A stretch of 64,000 nt of DNA from Hymenobacter cellulosilyticus (GTDB taxonomy: Bacteria; Bacteroidota; Bacteroidia; Cytophagales; Hymenobacteraceae): assembly GCF_022919215.1 (NCBI RefSeq), contig NZ_CP095046.1:5074501-5138500 (forward strand), read 5' to 3'. The translations under genes were made by a program, and so were the position numbers. The notes beneath the pieces were generated by a model. The model was not told the DNA's origin. It ran no database searches and saw nothing but the letters and a program-made list of their open reading frames with translations. Below are positions 1 through 9,158 of this stretch, piece by piece. Positions within the stretch are counted from its first letter, which is position 1, and every line of letters begins with the position of its first letter.

Positions 1-1
1 T

Positions 2-907
2 GCCAGCAGCATCGACAAAATGGTGGTGGCCCAGTTGAGCCCCGCCGGGCAGTGGCAGTGGGTGGCCCAGTCTTCCGGTTCATCGTCTTCCCTGGACCTG
101 GCCGATATTGAGTACGATTCCAACGGCAACGTGTGGGTCATGAACGATGACAACGCCGGAGGGCAGATCGGCAGCCTTACGCTGCCGGCCAACACCATCG
201 GGTTTGTAGGCCGCATTTCAACCACCGGACAGTGGAACTTGGCCGGCGCAGTCACCAGCTCGAACGGCGGCCGTTTTGCGGGCGGCAACAATATGGCAGT
301 CGATGCCCAGGGCAACCCAGTGCTCATTGGCTCCGCCGAAGGTCAGACGGGAACGGCCTATGCCTATTCGTTTGGCACCCGGGCCTTGAGCTTCACGGAT
401 CGGGGTGCCTTCGTGGCCCGTTTCAATACCAACGGCACGTGGCAGTACGCCATCAAGGGGCCTACCGCTACCTCTCCAAACGGCAACCCCCAGTACACGT
501 TCAACTCCCTGGCCCTCGACCAAGCCGGCAACCTGCTGGTTAGCGGCAACGTCTTCGCCAGCACCATTCCCTTCGGGTCGAGCACGGTAGTGGGCTCTTA
601 CCGTGACATGTTTGTGGCCAAGCTGACCAATGCCGGCGCTACGCTGGGCGTGCGGCAGGCCGCAGGCACCCAGCCCCTGGCCCTGTATCCTAACCCTGTA
701 GCCGCGGGCACTGCCGCCACGCTGCGCCTGGCCTCACCCGCTACCAGCCCACAGCCTGTTACCCTGCGCAACGCGCTGGGCCAAACTGTGCGTCAGACCA
801 GCATTGCAGCCGGTCGGCAGGAAGCAGCCGTTGCCACCGACGGCCTGGCTCCCGGCGTGTACCTACTGGAAGCCGGCCTGAGCCGGGCCCAGGTTGTGGT
901 TCAATAG
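2..907 (+). CDS. T9SS-exported repeat protein, 5'-truncated by window edge
   Basis: The frame is open to the left edge, so the start lies outside; 301 residues are visible. The body has repeats of the form D-x-x-GN-xx-V-x-G followed by FVA(K/R)-x-N-x-G, resembling SBBP-type beta-propeller repeats. The last 75 residues or so form a type IX secretion sorting domain: it begins LALYPNPVA, continues with a G-Q-T-V turn and ends with the usual G-VYLLEAG-x10 strand. Such domains direct proteins through the Por/T9SS outer-membrane machinery of Bacteroidota and are then cleaved, often with surface attachment. The function of the exported part is not recognisable. A bidirectional terminator follows directly. 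Confidence 0.85.
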   Translation, partial: ASSIDKMVVAQLSPAGQWQWVAQSSGSSSSLDLADIEYDSNGNVWVMNDDNAGGQIGSLTLPANTIGFVGRISTTGQWNLAGAVTSSNGGRFAGGNNMAVDAQGNPVLIGSAEGQTGTAYAYSFGTRALSFTDRGAFVARFNTNGTWQYAIKGPTATSPNGNPQYTFNSLALDQAGNLLVSGNVFASTIPFGSSTVVGSYRDMFVAKLTNAGATLGVRQAAGTQPLALYPNPVAAGTAATLRLASPATSPQPVTLRNALGQTVRQTSIAAGRQEAAVATDGLAPGVYLLEAGLSRAQVVVQ

Positions 908-941
908 GGCTAGCCGCTGGTTGAAAAACCAGTAGAACACC

Positions 942-991
942 AATAAAAAAGCCGGGACTTTCTGCTTGCAGCAGGTTCCGGCTTTTTTATT
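942..991. terminator. Bidirectional intrinsic terminator
   Basis: AATAAAAAAGCCGG pairs perfectly with CCGGCTTTTTTATT across a short GC-containing loop. It has an A-run on the left arm and a T-run on the right arm, so it works on both strands. It lies between the convergent ends of the T9SS protein and the TPR protein. Confidence 0.85.
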
Positions 992-1041
992 GGGCCGCCC
1001 AAGCGGAGTAGACCAGGGCGGCAGTGAGCTTAGCTCAGGCC

Positions 1042-1881
1042 TTACTTCCGGCTGATTTCATCCAGCTGGTGCAGGGCCTGGCTGATCTGGTCCCCCTTAG
1101 TGGCCCACTTCCGGGCCTCGCCAGACCAGTACTTGTAGTTGGCTTTGTCTTGCCGCTCGAAGAACTGGAAGGCCAGGTTGTAGGCTATTTCACTTTTGAT
1201 GGCATTGTCGGAGCAGGCGGCCAGGCCCTTTTTGCAGGTCTGGGCGGCCTTATCGAGCTGGCCGGCGTGCATCTCGGCAAAGGACAGCTCCTTGTAGAGG
1301 TAGCACTGGTCGGAGGAGGTGGTCAGGGCACGAGTGAGGGCCGAAATGGCCTTGTCGTACTGCTCCAGGGCATTGTAGGCGTAGCCCATTTCCAGGTCCA
1401 GGCCCTGGTAGTTGGGGTCCAGGGCCTGGGCCTTGCTCAGAAAGGTCAGGGCCTTATCGGAGGCGCCCCAGCCGTTGTAGAAAAAGCCCCATTGGTAGAA
1501 GTGCTTGGCCGAGGTAGTGTCGGATTTATAGACGCTGAGCCACTCGGGAGTAGCAGGCTGGCGCAGCTCGGCCAGCTTAGCCGCCGGAATAAAAGCCACC
1601 TTCGCTGGGCTGGCCTGAAGCCGGATTTTGACCATGGCGTTCTTTGCCTTCTCGGGAATAAAGGTGCCCTGACTGGATATCTTAAACTTGCCCTCGTGGT
1701 TCAGCGTGGGGCCGGCCTGGGCGTCGATGTACACAAAGCCGTAGTTGTAGTTTCCGTCCTTATCGGCCGGAAAGGCCACCCATTTGTCTTCGCTGTCCGG
1801 CAAGCCGTGCTCGAATTTGAGGTCACTCTGGGCGTGCAGGGAAGTAGAAAGCAGTAGCAGGGCAGCTAGCAGGAATTTCAT
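1042..1881 (-). CDS. Secreted tetratricopeptide-repeat protein
   Basis: A 279-residue protein starting MKFLLAALLLLSTSLHAQ, a clear Sec signal peptide with cleavage after HAQ, so it is periplasmic or surface-associated. The N-terminal 110 residues are a beta-rich region without a recognised family. Residues from about 130 to 235 contain TPR helices (for example LDLEMGYAYNALEQYDKAIS), with a further partial repeat to the C-terminus. TPR proteins act as binding scaffolds; no catalytic motif is visible. It is transcribed alone, convergent with the upstream T9SS gene and divergent from pirin. Confidence 0.8.
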   Translation of the reverse strand: MKFLLAALLLLSTSLHAQSDLKFEHGLPDSEDKWVAFPADKDGNYNYGFVYIDAQAGPTLNHEGKFKISSQGTFIPEKAKNAMVKIRLQASPAKVAFIPAAKLAELRQPATPEWLSVYKSDTTSAKHFYQWGFFYNGWGASDKALTFLSKAQALDPNYQGLDLEMGYAYNALEQYDKAISALTRALTTSSDQCYLYKELSFAEMHAGQLDKAAQTCKKGLAACSDNAIKSEIAYNLAFQFFERQDKANYKYWSGEARKWATKGDQISQALHQLDEISRK

Positions 1882-2098
1882 TACACCGGAATTAAGTCGT
1901 GAATAGGGCTCCGCCGTAGCAGAGGGCCGGCAACTTCGTCATTCGCCCGAGCTTCTGCAAACGGCTCAGCTTGCGGCCCTGCCGGGCGAGGTTTTCAAAC
2001 AACTTCTTGGCCTTGGGAGCTGTCAGAAAAACATTCCGCCCCGGCCGTTTCTTCGTATTGCTGGTATCCGCCTTTCCTGACCAGCGTACTACTCCCCT

Positions 2099-2977
2099 AT
2101 GGAAACCACCTTTCGCAGAATATTCCAAATCATTGACGGCAACAAAAAGCAGGTCGGCGACGGCTTCGACGTGACCAGCCCCATGCCCGGGCCCCGCATC
2201 CGGCAGCTGAGCCCCTACCTGCTCCTCGACCACACCGGGCCTATGCCCGTGGCCCCCACCGACCAGCCCCTGGGCACCCCACCCCACCCGCACCGCGGCT
2301 TCGAAACCGTGACGGTGGTGTACGAAGGCGCCCTGGCTCACCGCGACACGGCCGGCCACAGCGGCAAGCTCGGCGCCGGCGACGTGCAGTGGATGACGGC
2401 CGGCGCGGGCCTGCTGCACGAGGAGCGCCACGAGGCGGAGTTTGCCCGGCAGGGCGGCACCCTGGAATTGCTGCAGCTCTGGGTAAACGTGCCCAAGCGC
2501 GACAAAATGGCCCCGCCCCGCTACCAGAACATCCGGGCCGAGGCTATTCCCAGCGTGCCCGTAGGCGAGAATCAGGGCCAGATCCGGGTTATTGCCGGCA
2601 GCTACGCCGACGTGCTGGGCCCGGCCGAAACCTTCTCCCCCATCACTCTGCTCGACGTGCAACTGACGGCCGGAGCCCAAACCGAGCTGCGCCTGCCGGC
2701 CGAGTTCAACGTGGGCATTTACGTGGTGCGGGGCCGCGTCCGGCTGCACGACAACCGGGAGGCCACGACCAAGCAGCTCGTCGTGTTCGGCTGGGACTCG
2801 CCGGCCCTGCAGCTCACGGCTACCGAAGATACGGTGCTGCTGGTGCTGGCCGGGGAGCCTATTGAGGAGCCGCTGGCCACCTACGGCCCCTTCGTCATGA
2901 ACACCAACCAGGAGCTAGTGCAGGCCATTGCCGACTTCGAAAGCGGCGGCATGGGCACGTTTCCAGAAGACGAATAG
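2099..2977 (+). CDS. Pirin family protein
   Basis: 292 residues, the normal length for a two-cupin pirin. The N-terminal cupin contains the metal-binding stretch TPPHPHRGFETVT with two His, followed by the second ligand patch AGAGLLHEER (His and Glu). A C-terminal pirin domain follows (LGPAETFSPITLLDVQL onwards). Pirins bind an iron or other divalent metal; some have quercetinase activity and others act as redox-sensitive regulators, and the sequence alone does not say which. The ATG at 2099 gives the standard N-terminus. Monocistronic, with a strong hairpin terminator 30 bp downstream. Confidence 0.9.
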   Translation: METTFRRIFQIIDGNKKQVGDGFDVTSPMPGPRIRQLSPYLLLDHTGPMPVAPTDQPLGTPPHPHRGFETVTVVYEGALAHRDTAGHSGKLGAGDVQWMTAGAGLLHEERHEAEFARQGGTLELLQLWVNVPKRDKMAPPRYQNIRAEAIPSVPVGENQGQIRVIAGSYADVLGPAETFSPITLLDVQLTAGAQTELRLPAEFNVGIYVVRGRVRLHDNREATTKQLVVFGWDSPALQLTATEDTVLLVLAGEPIEEPLATYGPFVMNTNQELVQAIADFESGGMGTFPEDE

Positions 2978-3005
2978 CCCATTACTTGCCTAGAAAAGCA
3001 CCACC

Positions 3006-3040
3006 AGGGAGCCGGCTACCACCGGCTCCCTGCCATTTTT
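3006..3040 (+). terminator. Intrinsic terminator after pirin
   Basis: A perfect 10-bp stem AGGGAGCCGG/CCGGCTCCCT with a six-base loop is followed by GCCATTTTT. It lies 28 bp after the pirin stop. Confidence 0.8.
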
Positions 3041-3121
3041 GCCAAGGTCAAGAATAACATAAGTCGGCGCCAGGCAGTAAGTACTGAGCTTGATACTAAG
3101 GATAATTCCGGCCCAATTTCT

Positions 3122-4852
3122 ATGCTGATGCGGTTACGATTTTTGCTGCTTGGGAGCCTAGGTGCTCTGCTTCATCTGTCGGCGGCGGCCCAAACGGTTG
3201 TGACGGGCCCACGCGGGGAACGGTTTGCCCAGCGCGTGGTGGCCCAGCAGCTCAGCGACCCGTGGGCCGTGGTGTATGGCCCCGACAACTTCCTGTGGGT
3301 TACCGAGGCCCGGGGCTACCGCGTGAGCCGCATCAACCCCGCTACCGGAGCCCGGCAGGTGGTGCTGGACCTGAGCAAGGAGCGGCAGTTTCCACGCTAC
3401 GACAAGATTCCGGACCAGCAAGACGGCGGCAAACCCTGGCCCCAGGGCGGGCTGATGGGCCTGGCCCTACACCCCCAGCTGCTCAGCGGCCAGCCCTACG
3501 TGTATCTGGCTTACCTCTACCGGTTTGCCGGCGCCCAGCAGCCAGGCAAGGGCAGCAAGCCCAAGTACGGGGGCAACTTCTTTACGACCCGGCTGGTGCG
3601 CTACCAGTACGATGCCACAACCCAGACCCTGGACCGCCCCGAAATCATGTGCGACACGATACCCGGCAGCAACGACCACAACGGGGGCCGCCTGCTGGTA
3701 GCGCCGTTCGGAAGCCAGAGCTACTTGTTTTACGGAATCGGCGACCTGGGCGCGGGGCAGTTCGACAATGGGGGCCGCCCCAACCACGCCCAGCAGCCTA
3801 CCGCCTACGAGGGCAAGGTGCTGCGCTTCAACCTGGCACCCGACGCCGACCTCAACTCCGCCGACCAGTGGATTCCCAACGACAACCCCTTCAACCAGCA
3901 GCGGCAGAACGCCGTCTGGACCACCGGCCACCGTAACCCGCAGGGACTGGCCTACGCCGTGGTGGGAGGTGTCGGGAGGCTGTATTCCTCGGAGCACGGG
4001 CCGTATTCGGACGACGAGATTAACCTGCTGGAAAAAGGAAAAAACTACGGGCACCCGCTGGTTATCGGCCTGGCCGACGGCAACTACGATGGGCTGGCTG
4101 CCGGGGCTTCCGACCACGAGCAGCTGCCCGGCCGCTGGCATACGACTTACCCTACCATTGGGAGCGAAAAAGCCAATGCGGCTGCCATCGGGCCCAACTA
4201 CCGCGACCCGCTGTACTCGCTCTACCCGCTGAGCAACCAGTTTCTGACTACCGTGCTAACCCGAACCCGCGCCCACAGCCCCAACGAGCCCACCTGGAAC
4301 TCGGAAGCACCCAGCAGCCTGGCCGTGTACACGGCCGCTGCCATTCCCGGCTGGCAAAACTCCCTACTGATTCCGGCCCTGAAAAAGGGCAAGCTCATTC
4401 GCCTCAAGCTCACCGACAACGGGGCCCGCATCGGGTCCGACACGCTGATGTACTTCCGCGGGCCGGTGCGCTACCGCGACGTGGCCCTTTCGCCCGACGG
4501 GCGCCGGCTGTACCTGGCCACCGACAGCACGTCCATTACCTCGGGGCCGTCGGAGGAAGCGCCGAAGGGCAACACCTACAAAGGCTGCGTTCTGGAGCTG
4601 ACCTACCTGGATGGGGGCTCGGCCGAAACGCCCGTTGCCGCCAACCGGCCCACGCCCGAGCAGGCCCTGCGGGAAGCTACGGCCCTGGTGCAAAAGCTCA
4701 AGCCCCAGGACCGGCAGGTAAAGCGCGCGGGCTTGCCGGCCGCCCAGCAGCCTATCTTCGACCTGTTGCTCAAGCCTACACTCACGGCCCAGGAGAAAAC
4801 CCGGGCCCAGCGCAACGCGGCCGAGCTGCTCAGGGCCTTGCGCCAGCAGTAA
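3122..4852 (+). CDS. PQQ-dependent sugar dehydrogenase (GSDH family), secreted
   Basis: 576 residues with a Sec signal peptide (about 1-24). A glucose/sorbosone dehydrogenase beta-propeller follows: DPWAVVYGPDNFLWVTEA at the first blade, GGLMGLALHPQ, then SNDHNGGRL whose His (about residue 186) matches the catalytic base of soluble quinoprotein glucose dehydrogenase. TGHRNPQGLA and YSSEHGPYSDDEIN complete the family pattern. Expected role is periplasmic oxidation of aldoses or related sugars with PQQ as cofactor; the substrate is unknown. A Gln/Arg/Lys-rich helical tail of about 70 residues (from PTPEQALRE) extends the usual fold. The aldo/keto reductase gene starts only 24 bp downstream, suggesting co-transcription. 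Confidence 0.88.
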   Translation: MLMRLRFLLLGSLGALLHLSAAAQTVVTGPRGERFAQRVVAQQLSDPWAVVYGPDNFLWVTEARGYRVSRINPATGARQVVLDLSKERQFPRYDKIPDQQDGGKPWPQGGLMGLALHPQLLSGQPYVYLAYLYRFAGAQQPGKGSKPKYGGNFFTTRLVRYQYDATTQTLDRPEIMCDTIPGSNDHNGGRLLVAPFGSQSYLFYGIGDLGAGQFDNGGRPNHAQQPTAYEGKVLRFNLAPDADLNSADQWIPNDNPFNQQRQNAVWTTGHRNPQGLAYAVVGGVGRLYSSEHGPYSDDEINLLEKGKNYGHPLVIGLADGNYDGLAAGASDHEQLPGRWHTTYPTIGSEKANAAAIGPNYRDPLYSLYPLSNQFLTTVLTRTRAHSPNEPTWNSEAPSSLAVYTAAAIPGWQNSLLIPALKKGKLIRLKLTDNGARIGSDTLMYFRGPVRYRDVALSPDGRRLYLATDSTSITSGPSEEAPKGNTYKGCVLELTYLDGGSAETPVAANRPTPEQALREATALVQKLKPQDRQVKRAGLPAAQQPIFDLLLKPTLTAQEKTRAQRNAAELLRALRQQ

Positions 4853-4876
4853 TTCTCTTACCCCACCAAATCCGCC

Positions 4877-5697
4877 ATGCTCACCCGCCTGATTCCCTCT
4901 ACCCAGGAAGCCTTGCCCGTCGTGGGTTTGGGCACCTGGCAAACCTTCGACGTGGCCGATAATCCCCCACCGTCCCGCCACGTTCAGACCCTGGAAACGC
5001 TCCGGGCCGGGGCGGCACCCTCATTGATTCCTCGCCGATGTATGGCCGGGCCGAGGAAGTCGTGGGCGCTATTACCACCCAGCTACCCAACCCGGACAGC
5101 TTCTTTTACGCGACCAAAGTCTGGACCCAGGGCCGGGAAGCAGGGCGGCGGCAGATGCAGGATTCGCTGCGCAAGCTGGGCCGCCCACGGGTTGACCTGA
5201 TGCAGATTCACAACCTGCTCGACTGGCAAACCCACCTGCCGTTGCTGCGCGCCTGGAAAGCCAGCGGCAAAGTGCGCTACCTGGGCATCACCCACTACAC
5301 CGACTCTCGGCACGAGGAGCTGGAGCGGGTGATGCGGCGCGAGTCGTTCGACTTTGTGCAGTTCAACTACTCCATCCTCGACCGGCACGCCGAGCAGCGC
5401 CTGCTGCCCGCCGCGGCCGACCTGGGCGTGGCCACGCTGATTAACCGGCCTTTTTCGGAGGGCGTCCTACTGGAAAAGCTGTACCGTCGGCCGCTGCCGC
5501 CCTGGGCGGCCGAGCTGGGTGTCAGCACCTGGGCCGGGTTTCTGCTCAAGTTCATTTTGTCCCACCCGGCCGTCACCTGCGTTATTCCGGGCACCAGCCG
5601 CCCCGAGCACCTGACCGATAACCTGGCCGCCGCCACCGGCCCCTTGCCTGATGCCGCTACGCGGGAAAAAATGGCGGCTTACGTGCAAAACTTGTAG
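4877..5697 (+). CDS. Aldo/keto reductase (one-base frameshift at 5009-5012)
   Basis: Frame 2 encodes MLTRLIPSTQEALPVVGLGTWQ and runs to the G-run at 5009-5012. The rest (LIDSSPMYGRAEEVVG to the stop) is in frame 1. Adding one G restores 273 residues reading LRAGGGTLIDSSPMYG. The catalytic tetrad is then complete: Asp and Tyr in DSSPMYG, Lys in ATKVW, His in QIHN. The family reduces aldehydes and ketones with NADPH in the cytosol; the substrate is unknown. It probably forms a unit with the upstream sugar dehydrogenase. The break looks like a homopolymer sequencing error, not decay, because both halves are fully conserved. Confidence 0.82.
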
Positions 5698-5802
5698 GGA
5701 CGGAAGCAGGAGCAGGAATGGTAAACAACTGGCCGCCCCGGTATTTTTCGTAACCCGCAGCTGCTTAGAGAGGTACTTACCTGCGTACTAAGCTACTGCG
5801 CT

Positions 5803-7005
5803 ATGAAACCCGTTGATTCTTTATCCTCCGCTTCCCGCCGCGAGTTTGTCCGCACCTTGTCCCTGGGCCTGGGCGCTACGCTGGTTGGCTCCTCGGCCCT
5901 GGGCGGGCCCCTGAGCTGGCTGGAGGAAGTAAGCTACGGCCCGGCTAGCTTGGAAGCTCTGCAAAGCGGCCGGCAGCTGGGCGTAGCCCTGGTGGGGCTA
6001 GGCAAATACAGCACCGGCCAGCTGGCACCGGCCTTGCAGCAAACCAAGCTCTGCAAGCTGGCCGGCATCGTGACGGGTACGCCGGCCAAGGCTGCGCAGT
6101 GGAAAAAGCAGTATAGCCTCCCGGATAAGAGCGTCTACGACTACAAGACCTTCGACCGGATTGTCGACAACCCCGACGTGGATATTGTGTACGTGGTGCT
6201 GCCCGTGGCTATGCACGCCGAGTACGTGGAGCGGGCCGCCAAGGCCGGCAAGCACGTTATCTGCGAAAAGCCCATGGCCCCCACCGCCGAGGACTGCCGC
6301 CGCATGATTTCGGCCATGCAGAAAGCCGGCAAGAAATTCAGCATCGGCTACCGCCTGCACTTTGAGCCCCACCACCAGGAAATGATGCGTCTGGGCCAGA
6401 ATCAGGAGTTGGGTCCCATCAAAAGTCTGGTGGCCGACAACGGCTTCCGCTTCAACAACGACACGCCCTGGCGCGTGGACAAGGAGCTGGCCGGTGGCGG
6501 ACCACTGATGGATATGGGCATTTACTGCCTGCAGGGCGTAATTTATACCAAGGGTGAAATTCCGGTGTCCGTCACGGCCAAGCTGGCGGCCAACCCCGAC
6601 CCCAAAGGCTTGTTCAAGGAAGTAGAGGCGGGCGTAAACTGGCAGATGCAGTTTGCCGACGGCTCCGTGGCCAACTGCCGCACTTCCTACGCCGAAAACA
6701 TGAACAGCCGCCTGCGGGCCGAAACCGCCAAGGGTTTTCTGGAGCTGCAGCCCGCCTTTGGCTACGGCGGCATCGAGGGACGCACCAGCCAGGGCCCGAT
6801 GAACATTCAGAACGTGCCCCAGCAGGCCCGGCAGATGGACGACTTCGCCGACTGCATCCTTAACAACAAGCCCACTCGCGTGCCCGGCGAAATGGGTCTG
6901 CGCGACATCCAGCTGCTCCAGGCTATCTACCGCGCCGCCGAAACCGGCCAGAAGGTTTCGACCAAAGATGTGCAGCAGGTTTTGGACAAGACCAATAGCC
7001 GGTAG
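5803..7005 (+). CDS. Gfo/Idh/MocA family oxidoreductase with Tat-like signal
   Basis: 400 residues. The N-terminus carries a twin-arginine motif SRREFVR followed by a hydrophobic Leu/Gly/Ala stretch, so export by the Tat pathway is likely. A Rossmann segment GVALVGLGKYSTGQLAPAL follows, then the family signature CEKPMAPTAEDCRRM (EKP motif, catalytic Lys) and the C-terminal alpha/beta substrate domain (GGGPLMDMGIYCLQG). Exported members in Bacteroidota are usually sugar or cyclitol dehydrogenases, some acting as glycosidases with bound NAD. The substrate is not evident. Its neighbours (sugar dehydrogenase, aldo/keto reductase, GH43) suit carbohydrate use. Confidence 0.88.
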   Translation: MKPVDSLSSASRREFVRTLSLGLGATLVGSSALGGPLSWLEEVSYGPASLEALQSGRQLGVALVGLGKYSTGQLAPALQQTKLCKLAGIVTGTPAKAAQWKKQYSLPDKSVYDYKTFDRIVDNPDVDIVYVVLPVAMHAEYVERAAKAGKHVICEKPMAPTAEDCRRMISAMQKAGKKFSIGYRLHFEPHHQEMMRLGQNQELGPIKSLVADNGFRFNNDTPWRVDKELAGGGPLMDMGIYCLQGVIYTKGEIPVSVTAKLAANPDPKGLFKEVEAGVNWQMQFADGSVANCRTSYAENMNSRLRAETAKGFLELQPAFGYGGIEGRTSQGPMNIQNVPQQARQMDDFADCILNNKPTRVPGEMGLRDIQLLQAIYRAAETGQKVSTKDVQQVLDKTNSR

Positions 7006-7040
7006 AAAAGCCTTGCAATAACAGGCGGCACTCTTTTTCC

Positions 7041-7197
7041 GTCATTGCGAGGCGTAGCCGTGGCAATCCGTCATCTGAAATGTGCTGAGCTTCCGTAAGT
7101 AAAAAGCCCTTTCCCGTAACAACGAGAAAGGGCTTTCTGAATAAAGAGCGGGACTACCTCCGCAGAGGACGGATGGCCGCGCTTCGCTCGCCATGAC
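7041..7197. repeat. Palindromic intergenic repeat, family A, copy 1
   Basis: 157 bp bounded by GTCATTGCGAGG and its imperfect complement (CTCGCCATGAC). Inside are GCAATCCGTC near one end, its complement GACGGAT near the other, and a central hairpin with arms AAAGCCCTTTC and GAAAGGGCTTT that can act as a terminator. Two further copies lie at 23513-23672 (inverted, nearly identical over the half beginning GGCGTAGCCGTGGCAATCCG) and 36330-36487. It occupies the space after the oxidoreductase gene. It has no coding capacity and resembles a REP/MITE-type element. Confidence 0.8.
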
Positions 7198-7215
7198 ACG
7201 TTTTTTGCATCATAA

Positions 7216-7251
7216 AAAAAGCCGCCTAAACCAATGTTCAGGCGGCTTTTT
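7216..7251. terminator. Bidirectional intrinsic terminator
   Basis: AAAAAGCCGCCT pairs with AGGCGGCTTTTT around a 12-base loop. It sits 20 bp past the end of the minus-strand GH43 gene and also faces the plus-strand oxidoreductase. Confidence 0.85.
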
Positions 7252-7271
7252 GGTGTGCTACGAAGCAAAGC

Positions 7272-8399
7272 TTACGGGTTAATCAGCGCCAAGCTGCCGT
7301 CAGCGCCGCGCTTGAGCTCGGTCACTTTCACGTTGCGCAGCCAGGTCTTGTCCGACAGCTGGGTGTCGTGGTAGAAAATGTACCACTTGCCCTTCACTTC
7401 CACGATGGAGTGGTGGGTCGTCCAGCCCTGTACGGGGTTCATGAAAGTGCCCTGGTAGGTAAACGGACCGTAGGGCGACGTGCCGGTGGCGTAAGCCAGG
7501 AAGTGGGTGTCGCCGGTGGAATACGTCAGGTAGTACTTGTCCTGGTACTTGTGCATCCAGGCGCCTTCGAAGAAACGACGGTTGTTGTCGCCCGAGAGCA
7601 GCACCTTGCCTTCTTTGTCCAGAATTTTGACTTCCCGCACGGGCTCGGCAAACTGCTTCATATCGGCGCCGAGACGGGCTACGCGTGGGCCCACGGAAGG
7701 CTCACTAGCTGCTGGCTCCTGCTCCTTGGGCTTGCTGCCGTCGTATTTACCGGTGCGCCAGCGCTGCAATTGACCGCCCCAGATGCCACCCATGTACATG
7801 TAGGTCTGCCCGTCGGTGTCGGTAAATACGGCCGGGTCGATGCTCAGGCTGCCTTCCATGGGCTTGGGCTCAGCCTTGAACGGACCCGTAGGCGACTTGC
7901 TGGTAGCCACCCCGATGCGGAAGATGTCCTGCTTGTCCTTTACCGGGAAGTACAGATAGTAGGTACCGTTCTTGAAAGCCGCATCCGGGGCCCAAAGCTG
8001 ACGACCCGCCCAGGGAATGTCCTTTATATCGAGGGCTACGCCGTGGTCGGTGACTTTGCCGCCAACACTGTCCATGGACAGAATGTGGTAGTCGCGCATG
8101 GCGAAATGGTCGCCGTTGTCATTCTCCGGCATGCCGGTTTCAATGTCGTGCGACGGGTAAATGTAGATCCGGCCGTTGAAGAAGTGGGCCGAGGGGTCGG
8201 CCGTGTAGATGTCTTTTACCAAAGGCTGAGCCAGGTATTTCTTACCGGTAGAATCGGGCTTAGCGGCGGCATCCGTGGCGGCCGGGGTTGTGGCGGTGGT
8301 TTCGTCGGTTTGGGCCGGGTTGCTTTGGCAGGCGCCAAGCAGTGCCAAGCTGGCTAGCAGCGCGCGGGGCGCGGCCGCAAGATGAGGACGGGCGGGCAT
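7272..8399 (-). CDS. Glycoside hydrolase family 43 lipoprotein
   Basis: 375 residues. The N-terminal hydrophobic segment ends in LALLGAC, a lipobox, followed by a Ser/Thr/Ala-rich linker of about 30 residues, so the enzyme is probably lipid-anchored. The five-bladed GH43 core starts at YTADPSAHFF (catalytic base Asp), then QLWAPDAAFKNGTYYLYFP (pKa-modulating Asp), SIDPAVFTDTDGQTYM, and FFEGAWMHKYQDKYYLTYS (acid Glu). Family members are arabinofuranosidases, xylosidases or related enzymes that trim plant polysaccharides; the exact activity is open. No SusC/SusD genes are nearby, so this is not a classical polysaccharide-utilisation locus. Confidence 0.9.
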   Translation of the reverse strand: MPARPHLAAAPRALLASLALLGACQSNPAQTDETTATTPAATDAAAKPDSTGKKYLAQPLVKDIYTADPSAHFFNGRIYIYPSHDIETGMPENDNGDHFAMRDYHILSMDSVGGKVTDHGVALDIKDIPWAGRQLWAPDAAFKNGTYYLYFPVKDKQDIFRIGVATSKSPTGPFKAEPKPMEGSLSIDPAVFTDTDGQTYMYMGGIWGGQLQRWRTGKYDGSKPKEQEPAASEPSVGPRVARLGADMKQFAEPVREVKILDKEGKVLLSGDNNRRFFEGAWMHKYQDKYYLTYSTGDTHFLAYATGTSPYGPFTYQGTFMNPVQGWTTHHSIVEVKGKWYIFYHDTQLSDKTWLRNVKVTELKRGADGSLALINP

Positions 8400-8647
8400 T
8401 TCTGAGGTGGGATGAGGTTAGGTAGAGCTGATGAGAAAAAGCAGATACAAGCCCTGGTCGAAAGGACGTCTGACACTAATAAGTGCCGAACTTCGGCCAG
8501 GATTAGGAAGACTTGCTGTTGCCAAATATAGAAGCCCAATACTGGCCATAATCACTTTAAATTGATCCTTTTCCCAAATAAACTACCGTAATCGTTTGTG
8601 ATAGCACCCCGCCAACTGGTCGTGGCATGGATGAGTGAAAAGCACAT
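8400..8647. other. Non-coding leader region upstream of GH43
   Basis: AT-richer than its surroundings, especially 8530-8600 (runs such as AATCACTTTAAATTG), and without a credible gene on either strand. It presumably holds the GH43 promoter on the minus strand; I could not fix a convincing -33/-7 pair. Confidence 0.5.
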
Positions 8648-8682
8648 AAAAAAAGCCCCAACAACTGCGTTGGGGCTTTTTT
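8648..8682. terminator. Bidirectional intrinsic terminator
   Basis: AAAAAAGCCCCAAC/GTTGGGGCTTTTTT forms a perfect 14-bp stem with a six-base loop. It lies just past the stop of the minus-strand lipoprotein at 8709, but upstream of GH43 in the same direction, insulating the two genes. Confidence 0.85.
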
Positions 8683-8708
8683 ACGGCTATCAGAATCGAT
8701 AAAGCAGC

Positions 8709-9158
8709 TTATTGTACCGGGACTCCTCTCAATACGCCCGTGATTTGACCGGTGCTTGAAAAGGTAGTCGAGAAGGAACCATCAACCAGTTTTGTTTGAG
8801 AATTGTAAGTGGTAGTGCCACTCGTGGCAGTTCCCAACTCGGTGCCTAGGCGAGCGGTCAGCTCATTGGTTGAGTTGGGTGAAGCCGAGCTGCTAGGAGT
8901 GCGACTGAAGTTCAACTCGACAAGCTGCCCACTGTTAAGCTTGCCGCTGATAACCAAGGAGGTGGCGGCAGACTTGTAGTTAGAGGTCAGCACGTGGGCC
9001 TCTTTCAAGGCGTAAGGAGCGGCCCCTTTCTCAGAAACCTCCACGGTGATAGAGGATTCCCGCGGAACAGGTATAAGATCGGGCTGCACCGAATCGTCTT
9101 CGCAGCTGCTCAGCAGACCGGTGGCCAATGTCAGGGTAGCTAGGAACTTTGTAGTCAT
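8709..9158 (-). CDS. Hypothetical lipoprotein
   Basis: 149 residues with signal peptide and lipobox (ATGLLSSC), followed by an Asp/Pro-rich spacer and a Ser/Thr-rich beta-type domain ending TGQITGVLRGVPVQ. No family recognised. The pattern (lipobox, then a single domain with a late QITGV strand) resembles small outer-membrane-anchored proteins of Cytophagales. Flanked by a terminator downstream and a 131-bp gap upstream; probably its own transcription unit. Confidence 0.7.
   Translation of the reverse strand: MTTKFLATLTLATGLLSSCEDDSVQPDLIPVPRESSITVEVSEKGAAPYALKEAHVLTSNYKSAATSLVISGKLNSGQLVELNFSRTPSSSASPNSTNELTARLGTELGTATSGTTTYNSQTKLVDGSFSTTFSSTGQITGVLRGVPVQ

Noticed and set aside
7041..7197. 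Family A repeat as a CRISPR array or insertion sequence
   Set aside because: Single palindromic units, no regular spacers and no transposase; better seen as a REP/MITE-type element.
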